From Candidatus Aenigmatarchaeota archaeon (GTDB taxonomy: Archaea; Aenigmatarchaeota; Aenigmatarchaeia; CG10238-14; SCSR01): a DNA stretch of 64,000 nucleotides. The stretch covers positions 286,476 to 350,475 of the forward strand of contig JAUWZS010000002.1 of NCBI GenBank assembly GCA_030615205.1, given 5' to 3'. The notes beneath the pieces are model-generated. The model saw nothing but the letters and a program-made list of their open reading frames with translations, was not told the origin of the DNA and did not search any database. The position numbers and the translations under genes are program-made. Numbering within the stretch: position 1 is the first letter of the stretch; each line of letters starts with the position of its first letter. Below are positions 57,826 to 64,000 of the stretch, piece after piece.

Positions 57826-58926
57826 ATGAAAAAAGCAATAATAGACCCTTGGGGAACTGTGCTGATCGAAGACTATCAAAGGGCTATAAAAGAGTTTGGT
57901 ATAAGCCCGTTCGATAAAAAGATCTTGAAAAAACTCCCGAATCCGAACAGATTGATGAGAAGATTGGTTGTGTTTGGCCATCAGGATTTGGGTAGAATTG
58001 CGGATGCTATTAAAAATAAAAGCGATTTTGCAATACTAACAGGTATAATGCCTTCTGCGGAAAAACTCCATCTCGGAAACAGGATGGTTGTAGAAATGGT
58101 CCAATATTTCCAAGAGCAAGGTGGTGAAGCTTATGTCTTGGTTGCAGACTTGGAAGCATTGGCAACTAGAGATATTAGCCTAGAAGAAGCTGAAAGAAGA
58201 GCTATGAACTTCCACATCCCGGCTTATGTCGCACTTGGCTTGGATCCTAAAAAAACTCATTTTTATTTTCAGTCAAAGAATAAAATTGTAAGAGATCTTG
58301 CATATGAATTTTCAACAAAGCTAACCCTAAACGAATTCAGGGCCATATACGGCAATTTGGATGCTGGAAAAATAATGTCTGTTCTAACTCAAATCGCTGA
58401 TATTTTATATCCTCAAATTAAAAAACCAAGGCCTGTTGTTGTGCCTGTTGGCCTGGACCAATCGCCTCATATGAGAGCATGCAGGGACGTAGTGAGAAGA
58501 TATAAAAAATATAATTTCATACTCCCATCAGCAACTTACCATAAATTCACACCAAGTTTAGACGGGAACACGAAAATGAGTAAAAGCAAACCAAATAGTT
58601 ATATATCGATACCAGAAGATCCTGAGATTGCTGGGAAAAAGGTGTTAAACGCAGTGACAGGAGGCAGAAAAACAATAGAAGAACAGAAAAGACTTGGTGG
58701 TGAACCGGAAAAATGCATGATATTTGAAATCTACAAGCAGCATTTGATAGAGAATGACAAAGAACTGGATGAGATCTACAGACGATGCAAGTCTGGCGAA
58801 CTGCTCTGCGGGGAAGATAAAGCAAGAGCGTGCAAATTAATGAAAAAATTCATAGAAGATTTCAACAAAAAGTTCAAAAAAGCCAGAAGCAATGTTGATA
58901 AACTAAACATTATTTCACACTTCTGA
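57826..58926 (+). CDS. trpS: Tryptophanyl-tRNA synthetase
   Basis: A class I synthetase of about 366 residues. PSAEKLHLGNRMVVEMVQYFQ is the HIGH-region variant, and KMSKSKP is the second class I signature. GLDQSPHMRACRDVVRRY matches archaeal/eukaryotic-type TrpRS. GTG 57817 is an alternative start. It begins the trpS-pheS-ORF-pheT operon, spaced by 25 bp from pheS. A small Trp-codon ORF lies upstream. Confidence 0.95.
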   Translation: MKKAIIDPWGTVLIEDYQRAIKEFGISPFDKKILKKLPNPNRLMRRLVVFGHQDLGRIADAIKNKSDFAILTGIMPSAEKLHLGNRMVVEMVQYFQEQGGEAYVLVADLEALATRDISLEEAERRAMNFHIPAYVALGLDPKKTHFYFQSKNKIVRDLAYEFSTKLTLNEFRAIYGNLDAGKIMSVLTQIADILYPQIKKPRPVVVPVGLDQSPHMRACRDVVRRYKKYNFILPSATYHKFTPSLDGNTKMSKSKPNSYISIPEDPEIAGKKVLNAVTGGRKTIEEQKRLGGEPEKCMIFEIYKQHLIENDKELDEIYRRCKSGELLCGEDKARACKLMKKFIEDFNKKFKKARSNVDKLNIISHF

Positions 58927-58951
58927 TGTTATCGTGAATGGCGAATCATAT

Positions 58952-60244
58952 ATGAGAAAAGGGAAGCGTATAGAATTGACCGAAGAGGGAAAAACATATT
59001 TGAAAAAAGGTTTGCCAGAGAGAAATCTTGTCAAACTTCTTAATAGTTCGCCTCAAAAATCTCTTTCAATAGAAAACGCGAGAAAAAAAGTAGGAAATTT
59101 CCCAATAGCCTTAAAGTGGGTTTTGGAAAAAGGATGGGTCGAAAAAAAAGCTGGCAAATTGACTTTGATAAAGCTCCCTAGGAAAACTGAAGAAGAAAAA
59201 GCTTTGAAAAATATTGAACAAGGAAAGGAAGTTGACGGAGAAATTTTGAAGATTTTGATTAGTAGGAACCTTGTTCTAAGAATTACTGAAACTTATATTA
59301 AAACTGAGGAAGCGATAAAAAAAGCTGGCAATGTTATCGGAGAATTGACTCACGATATTATCATCACAGGTTTGTGGAAAGGAAGGAAATTCAAGCCAGT
59401 AAATATCAAAGCTGTGAAAAAGTTTGATGAATTAAAAATAGCTCCTGGAAAAAGGCACCCCTATAATTATTTCCTGATGCAGGTCAGGAAGAAGATGGTG
59501 GAACTTGGATTCCAGGAAATGACCGGACCTATGATCGAAACTGAATTCTGGAACTTCGATGCTTTATATCAGCCACAAAACCATCCTGCAAGAGATTGGT
59601 CATCCACATATTCATTGAAACATCCAAAATATGGGAAGCTCCCCTCAAAGAAAATTGTCAATAATGTCAAAGCAGCTCATGAAAATGGGTGGAAGACTGG
59701 TTCAACTGGCTGGGGATACAAATGGGGTGAAAAAAAAGCTTCAAAACTAATGCCAAGAGCACATGACACTGCAATAACTCCAAGATATCTAGCAAAAGGG
59801 GTAAAAATACCAGGAAGATACTTCAACATGGTCAGATGCTTCAGACCAGATGTGATTGATCCTACGCATGGGGTTGAGTTCATTCAGACCGGGGGAATAG
59901 TTGTAGCAAAAGACATTGATTTTAGACACTTACTTGGATTGCTCAAACAGTTTGTAAATGTAATTGCCGGAGTTGAGGAAGTAAAGTTTTACACAGATTA
60001 TTATCCATTCACTGAACCATCAGTCCAAATATCTGGCAAGCACCCTGATTTGGGATGGGTTGAATTAGCAGGAGCTGGAATATTTAGAACCGAATTAACA
60101 GAACCTCTTGGAATTAAAGAGCCGGTAATTGCTTGGGGATTTGGTATAGACAGATTAGCTATGCATTCATTGAATATACGCGACATCCGATTTTTGTTCA
60201 GCAGGAAGTTGGAATGGTTAAGACAACAAAAGGTGGTGAGATAA
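58952..60244 (+). CDS. pheS: Phenylalanyl-tRNA synthetase subunit alpha
   Basis: About 430 residues. An N-terminal winged-helix-like region precedes the class II core: FQEMTGPMIETEFWNFDALYQPQNHPARD (motif 1 region), FNMVRCFRPDVIDPTHGVEFIQTGG (motif 2) and GFGIDRLAMHSLNIRDIRFLF (motif 3). It forms a heterotetramer with PheT. ATG 58952 is used behind GTGA; GTG 58934 is the other option. It is followed with no gap by a small ORF. Confidence 0.95.
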   Translation: MRKGKRIELTEEGKTYLKKGLPERNLVKLLNSSPQKSLSIENARKKVGNFPIALKWVLEKGWVEKKAGKLTLIKLPRKTEEEKALKNIEQGKEVDGEILKILISRNLVLRITETYIKTEEAIKKAGNVIGELTHDIIITGLWKGRKFKPVNIKAVKKFDELKIAPGKRHPYNYFLMQVRKKMVELGFQEMTGPMIETEFWNFDALYQPQNHPARDWSSTYSLKHPKYGKLPSKKIVNNVKAAHENGWKTGSTGWGYKWGEKKASKLMPRAHDTAITPRYLAKGVKIPGRYFNMVRCFRPDVIDPTHGVEFIQTGGIVVAKDIDFRHLLGLLKQFVNVIAGVEEVKFYTDYYPFTEPSVQISGKHPDLGWVELAGAGIFRTELTEPLGIKEPVIAWGFGIDRLAMHSLNIRDIRFLFSRKLEWLRQQKVVR

Positions 60245-60478
60245 ATGAAAGAAATAAAATTTGATGAATTGTTAAAAATAGCAGAAGAATTTTACAAAAA
60301 CAAGACACCTTGGCATTTCCATATACTAACACCGAAATGCATTTTCAATAAAAACAGAAGTAAGTTCTGCATCATCTTAGAGAACGAAAATACTGGAGAG
60401 GTTTTTGTAACATTCTATGGAGAGAAACCGTTAAAGGATGGAGAAAAGTTGGAGAAATTGTTTTATGGGAGGGTGTGA
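60245..60478 (+). CDS. Small protein between pheS and pheT, 77 aa
   Basis: Starts on the base after the pheS stop and ends on the base before the pheT start, with GGTGGTGAG before it and GGGAGGGTG before pheT. The protein is acidic/basic mixed, with PWHFHILTPKCIF and GEVFVTFYGEKPL, and reads as a small alpha-beta fold. I do not recognise a family. Perfect packing suggests translational coupling, so it may interact with or stabilise PheRS. Confidence 0.75.
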   Translation: MKEIKFDELLKIAEEFYKNKTPWHFHILTPKCIFNKNRSKFCIILENENTGEVFVTFYGEKPLKDGEKLEKLFYGRV

Positions 60479-62128
60479 ATGCCGACAATTGAAGTATCAT
60501 ATTCAGATTTGTGTGAATTGATCGGAAAAGAAATCCCGATTGAGAAACTGAAACAGCACATACTTTTTGCCAAAGCAGAGATTGATGCAGTGAATGGGGA
60601 TTTACTAAAAATTGATTCAAAAGATACGAACAGGCCGGATCTATGGTCAGCAGAAGGGATCGCAAGAGAATTGAGAGGTAGATTGACAGATGATAAAGGA
60701 TTACCTGAATACAAGATTGAAAAATCAAATGTTATAGTAAAAGTTGATGAAAAAGTTTCTAAATTTAGGCCTTTAACTGTTTGTGCTGTTGCTAAAAATC
60801 TGAAGATGAATAAGACAAGTTTGTCGCAACTAATCCAATTGCAAGAGAAAGTCTCTGGAACTTTTGGTAGAGGGAGGAATGAAGTCGCAATTGGTGTATA
60901 TGATTTATCGAAGATTAAATCTCCAATAACATATACAACTGCTAAACTGGATAAGAAGTTTGTTCCGCTTGATTTTGAGGAAGAGCTGACAATAAAGGAA
61001 ATTTTAGAGAAACACCCTAAAGGCAAAGAGTTTGGTCATTTGGTTAAAGGATTCAAAGAGATTCCAATATTCATAGATTCTGCGGGAGAAGTGCTATCAA
61101 TACCACCTATAATCAACTCAAATCATACTGGAAAGGTTACAGAGGATACAAGAGAAGTATTCATTGAATGCAGTGGGTTTGATTTCAAATTCCTGATGCC
61201 TGCCTTGAATGTGATAGCCGCTGCTTTAATTGACAGGGGAGCGAAGGTCGAAAGTGTAAAAGTGGTTTATGGAAAAAAACCTATTCATACTCCAGACTTT
61301 ACTCCAAAGAAAACATCAGTAGACGTAGATTTTGTAAACAAGGTTTCTGGTTTAAACTTATCAGCAAAAGATGTAGCAAAGTTGCTAGAACAGGCGAGAT
61401 ATAAAACTAGCGTAAAGGGGAGGAAAATCGAACTGTTTTATCCTGCTTACAGACAGGATATAATGCATCAGAGAGATGTTGTGGAAGATGTGATAATTTC
61501 TTATGGCTACAACAAGATTGAACCTGAAATCATAAGTAAGAAGACAAAAGGAAGAATAAATGACTTGGAAATCTTCTGTGAAGGTATAGCTAAGAAGATG
61601 GTGAAACTTGGATTCCAGGAAATTCTTTCTTATACATTAACAAATAAAGATTTCCTTTTCAATAGAATGAATTTGAAAGAAGAGAAAATCGTAGAGATTG
61701 AGAATCCTATTTCTGTCAATTGGAATGTCTTTAGGAATTGGCTGCTTCCAAGTCTCATGGAATTCTTTTCACATAATCAGCATGTCAATTATCCACAAAA
61801 AATCTTTGAAATCGGGGATGTCATCTTGATTGATATGAAAAAAGAGACTAAGACCAAAGATGTAAGGAAGGTCTCTGCTGCGATTGCGGATTCGAGGATT
61901 AGTTATAGTGATCTAGCTTCTCTTCTTGATGCTTTGCTATCTAACCTGCATGTAAATTATGAACTAAAAAAATCAAAACATCCAAGTTTCATTGATGGTA
62001 GAGCTGTAGATGTGATAATGAATAATAAAAGAATTGGTTTTATTGGAGAGATTCACCCTATTGTTTTAAAGAATTGGAAATTGGAAATGCCTGTTGTTGC
62101 ATTCGAAATTAATTTAGATGAATTGTAA
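60479..62128 (+). CDS. pheT: Phenylalanyl-tRNA synthetase subunit beta
   Basis: A 549-residue protein: B1/B5 domains (YSDLCELIGKEIPIEKLKQHILFAKAEID, KDTNRPDLWSAEGIARELRG), a B3/B4 editing-like region (QEKVSGTFGRGRNEVAIGVYDLSKI), and the catalytic-like core (VVEDVIISYGYNKIEPE). The length and order match archaeal PheT. The alpha subunit gene is two genes upstream. It ends the operon. Confidence 0.95.
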   Translation: MPTIEVSYSDLCELIGKEIPIEKLKQHILFAKAEIDAVNGDLLKIDSKDTNRPDLWSAEGIARELRGRLTDDKGLPEYKIEKSNVIVKVDEKVSKFRPLTVCAVAKNLKMNKTSLSQLIQLQEKVSGTFGRGRNEVAIGVYDLSKIKSPITYTTAKLDKKFVPLDFEEELTIKEILEKHPKGKEFGHLVKGFKEIPIFIDSAGEVLSIPPIINSNHTGKVTEDTREVFIECSGFDFKFLMPALNVIAAALIDRGAKVESVKVVYGKKPIHTPDFTPKKTSVDVDFVNKVSGLNLSAKDVAKLLEQARYKTSVKGRKIELFYPAYRQDIMHQRDVVEDVIISYGYNKIEPEIISKKTKGRINDLEIFCEGIAKKMVKLGFQEILSYTLTNKDFLFNRMNLKEEKIVEIENPISVNWNVFRNWLLPSLMEFFSHNQHVNYPQKIFEIGDVILIDMKKETKTKDVRKVSAAIADSRISYSDLASLLDALLSNLHVNYELKKSKHPSFIDGRAVDVIMNNKRIGFIGEIHPIVLKNWKLEMPVVAFEINLDEL

Positions 62129-62143
62129 AAATTTTATAGAAAA

Positions 62144-62509
62144 TCAAATTAATTTAGAAACATAATTTTCCAATTTTTTCCTTGCTTGTCTATACATTAT
62201 ATAAACTATCGGTGTTGTACTGCCAAGTTTAAACATTTCTATACAAATTCTGCCCCATAATACTCCGGATATACCATAACTTTCTACTGCATCAACGAAT
62301 AAACCAAAATCTCTGTAGATTGACAAATCAGTTCCTAAAGTGTACATAACAGCGTCAGCTATCAGATGAATCCCAAACCAGAGAGGTATACCATATTTTA
62401 ACCATTTTCGCCCAGCCTCATAATCATCAATTAAATTCTTTAATTCCTCATCATCTGGATATTTTTTAGAAATTTGCTCCACATTTTTATCAAGAGCTGA
62501 CTTACCCAT
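62144..62509 (-). CDS. Membrane protein, 121 aa
   Basis: Not recognised. A charged N-terminal helix (SKKYPDDEELKNLIDDYEAG) leads to two or three hydrophobic segments (KYGIPLWFGIHLIADAVMYTLG, GISGVLWGRICIEMFKLGSTTPIVYIMY) and a basic C-tail. TTTAAATCA upstream of the ATG at about 25 bp suggests a leaderless transcript. It is convergent with pheT, 15 bp apart. Confidence 0.6.
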   Translation of the reverse strand: MGKSALDKNVEQISKKYPDDEELKNLIDDYEAGRKWLKYGIPLWFGIHLIADAVMYTLGTDLSIYRDFGLFVDAVESYGISGVLWGRICIEMFKLGSTTPIVYIMYRQARKKLENYVSKLI

Positions 62510-62579
62510 AGCAAATATTTTGAAAATAAATGATTTAAGTTCGAATTCTTGTTTCCTTATTACGTTTTCTTATTTAGAA

Positions 62580-63353
62580 TTAGCCGCTCATCCATCCGAC
62601 AAGCCAATCAAGAATCCTCATATTCACTGGCTTCTTGTGTCTGAATTTTCTTCCAGTCATTTTGTGAGCAAGCCTATTTATTTCAATTGCTGCATCCGAG
62701 TCTGGAGCATATTCAATTATCGGCTGCTTAGCTGCTATGCTCTCGGAGACCAGTTTGTCCTCTGGGATTTGGCTAATGATCGGCAACTCAAGTATATCTT
62801 TAATCCCTTTCAAGCTCAGCTCGTGCTCCTCTCTTTTCCTTCGATTCACAACGACTCCTATTATGCTTTTGCGCATACGCTTTGCTATACTCGCTGTTTT
62901 AAGTGCATCAGCCACACTTGGTAAATCCGGATTTGTTATCAAAAGTATTTCATCCACAGCATCTATAGCAGAAATAGCTTCGCGGCCTAATCCTGCGGCA
63001 CAATCCACGAGAATATAGTCGGCTTTACCTGTTAAATTAAAAGTAACATTCGACAGCTTTCCAGCGTCTACGCCCGTTAAAGCATTAACAGATATGCTAG
63101 CTGGTATGAACTTGAATCCAAACGGATGGTGGTAAAGCGCTCTTTCCAACTTTGTCTCTCCTTTAAGCACATCATGAAGCGTTTTTGATGCAAGGTGCAT
63201 TCCAACATGCATGCCCAGATTCGGTGTTGTCATGTTAGCGTCAATTGCAATTACATCCTCGCCCAGTTCTGTAAGTGCATAAGCAAGATTAGAAGTGAGC
63301 ATGGTCTTACCGACACCACCTTTGCCACCTATAATAGCAATTTTACGCGTCAT
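62580..63353 (-). CDS. minD: MinD/ParA-type ATPase
   Basis: About 257 residues. The deviant Walker A KGGVGKTMLTSNLAYAL at residues 10-25, VIAIDANMTTPNLG, YILVDCAAGLG and LLITNPDLPSVADALK match the MinD group. The ORF track start is upstream; ATG 63353 (MTRKIAIIGG) is chosen. The C-terminus (PVNMRILDWLVGWMSG) ends in an amphipathic helix that could bind membrane, as in MinD. Archaeal MinD proteins position surface structures or other partners. It is divergent from the winged-helix gene. Confidence 0.9.
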   Translation of the reverse strand: MTRKIAIIGGKGGVGKTMLTSNLAYALTELGEDVIAIDANMTTPNLGMHVGMHLASKTLHDVLKGETKLERALYHHPFGFKFIPASISVNALTGVDAGKLSNVTFNLTGKADYILVDCAAGLGREAISAIDAVDEILLITNPDLPSVADALKTASIAKRMRKSIIGVVVNRRKREEHELSLKGIKDILELPIISQIPEDKLVSESIAAKQPIIEYAPDSDAAIEINRLAHKMTGRKFRHKKPVNMRILDWLVGWMSG

Positions 63354-63404
63354 TTTCTCACAAATAATATCTGGTTTCAATATAAGAAATACCCACAAAT
63401 AAAT

Positions 63405-63475
63405 GCCCGAAATGCCCTAGATGCCCCCGGTGAGAGCGCGAACCACTAGGTCTAATCCCACTATCCACAAGTCTG
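63405..63475. other. GC-rich intergenic patch between divergent genes
   Basis: About 70 bp here are clearly richer in G+C than the rest of the 203-bp gap. It contains CCTAG...CTAGG arms. On the minus strand GCGCTCTCACCG resembles a tRNA-Glu anticodon arm, but no complete D-arm, T-arm or acceptor pairing is present. No ORF fits. It may be a small structured RNA or an untranslated leader of minD. Confidence 0.3.
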
Positions 63476-63556
63476 TGAATAAATTAAGTTGGTAACACAA
63501 TAAATAATTAGCGTCAGACGGTGGGGCTCTCCCCCCTTATTTTGAGGTTGAAACAC

Positions 63557-63877
63557 ATGGAAAACTTAACACCTGAACAGAAAGTGGTGCAATCTTGGAA
63601 AATAGATAGGCGTGTTTTTAGAAGCAGCGAAAGAAAGGTTGGCATTTTAGTAGCTGACAAGATCTTACGATACTTGGCTTTTGTGCCAAGCGCTACGATT
63701 GAGGATCTGGTAGAAGTAACAGGTGCGAATAAAAGCACCGTAAAGTCTGCTGGTTTCAGGCTGCTAGCTAAAGGCATGATCACAGCGAAGTATGAGAAGG
63801 TTGAGCTAGCGCCTTTTGGTCTGATAAGCAGATGCACGATCAAGATTACAGACAAAGGCAGAGGGGCAGTTAGGTGA
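63557..63877 (+). CDS. Winged-helix DNA-binding protein, 106 aa
   Basis: GAGGTTG sits 6 bp before ATG 63557, so the longer ORF start at 63521 is rejected. The pattern LRYLAFVPSATIEDLVEVTGANKSTVKSAGFRLLAKGMITAKYEKV is a winged helix-turn-helix (helix SATIEDLVEVTG, recognition helix KSTVKSAGFRLLAKG). A polar N-terminal helix precedes it. It may regulate its own operon; the next ORF starts inside its stop codon. Divergent from minD. Confidence 0.75.
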   Translation: MENLTPEQKVVQSWKIDRRVFRSSERKVGILVADKILRYLAFVPSATIEDLVEVTGANKSTVKSAGFRLLAKGMITAKYEKVELAPFGLISRCTIKITDKGRGAVR

Positions 63878-64000
63878 AGTTTGTGAGCGATAAATGGCGA
63901 GTTGCGCTAACAGGGCTTTGCGAAGAGGCGGAGCTCAGACGTGCAATCAAGAAGAGACAACAGCTAGCTGAAGCGAGTAGAAAAACTATCAGATGCCCTG
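63874..64000 (+). CDS. Unrecognised ORF, truncated at window end
   Basis: GTG 63874 overlaps the previous gene's stop (GTGA) and the frame stays open to the window edge. The visible 42 residues start MKFVSDKWRVALTGLCEEAE and continue LRRAIKKRQQLAEASRKTIR. They look helical and charged. No family can be assigned from this fragment. The overlap suggests translational coupling with the winged-helix gene. Confidence 0.6.
   Translation, partial: MKFVSDKWRVALTGLCEEAELRRAIKKRQQLAEASRKTIRCP

Noticed and set aside
60372-61026. Minus-strand ORFs across pheT
   Set aside because: They overlap well-supported pheS/ORF/pheT coding sequence and lack family features, so they are shadows.
63405-63475. A tRNA-Glu gene or split tRNA 5' half on the minus strand
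   Set aside because: The anticodon-arm likeness is good but the D-arm is about 5 nt too short, and there is no T-arm or acceptor pairing partner.

Overview
This 64 kb window is a gene-dense stretch of an archaeal chromosome. The evidence is TBP, MCM, RFC large and small subunits, FEN1, RNase P proteins Rnp2/Rnp3/Rnp4, the exosome core (Rrp4, Rrp41, Rrp42), proteasome alpha, RNA polymerase subunits L, P, E' and Spt4, eukaryote-like ribosomal proteins (S6e, S19e, S24e, S27ae, L15e, L37ae, L39e), aIF2 beta and gamma, and Dph2. Genes are short and tightly packed, with no gene-free gap above about 250 bp. Base composition looks AT-rich. Ribosome binding sites are mostly GGTGA/AGGTG-like, and some genes look leaderless behind a TATA box. 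Large Cys-rich secreted proteins, many small membrane proteins and compact informational genes suggest a DPANN-like lineage. That placement is an inference, because no rRNA is present in the window.

Layout. 1-3.6 kb: end of a type IV pilus operon (VirB11-like ATPase, two separate T2SF platform proteins) and two divergent prepilins. 3.8-8.4 kb: a nuclease-like protein, a radical SAM protein, a membrane-anchored DUF151 protein, RpoL, a METTL5-like methylase and Dph2. 8.5-14.2 kb: a Cys-rich surface protein, a SWIM protein, AspRS, RNase HII, small membrane proteins and an Mrr-like nuclease. 14.2-17.8 kb: TBP, MCM and an RPA-like protein. 17.9-20.1 kb: a GT39/GT2 glycosyltransferase pair of unusually low GC. 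20.2-21.3 kb: aIF2 beta, DUF424 and a pilin-like protein. 21.3-28.8 kb: three large extracellular proteins. 28.9-36.7 kb: the RFC clamp loader, a Fap7-like kinase, a GTPBP1-like GTPase, a sugar isomerase-like protein and a HerA-like ATPase. 36.7-43.4 kb: two tRNA genes (one with an intron), RNase P Rnp4, ribosomal and chaperone genes, SepF, GlyRS and FEN1. 43.9-50.2 kb: the L15e-RNase P-proteasome-SBDS-exosome-L39e superoperon. 50.2-57.6 kb: pilins, S27ae-S24e-Spt4-RpoE', a membrane pyrophosphatase, a PIN protein, aIF2 gamma and S6e. 57.7-62.1 kb: trpS-pheS-(small ORF)-pheT. 62.1-64 kb: a membrane protein, a MinD-like ATPase, and a winged-helix gene overlapping an unfinished ORF.

How the parts fit. 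Most genes serve replication, transcription, RNA processing and translation. The accessory content is almost all cell surface: Epd/Tad-like pili with at least four scattered prepilins, three large surface proteins, and a glycosyltransferase pair that could decorate the Thr-rich stalks. No IS element, CRISPR array or prophage was recognised.

The observations most worth a second look are: near-identical DNA repeats inside TBP; the poly-Thr PA14/CARDB/CUB-like surface protein that shares a module with its divergent neighbour; P-loop Asp substitutions in two translational GTPases; a Trp-codon mini-ORF before trpS; an intron-bearing tRNA with an ambiguous anticodon; symmetric elements at the MCM and TBP promoters and upstream of the 3794 nuclease gene; and charged tails on several ribosomal, exosome and polymerase proteins.
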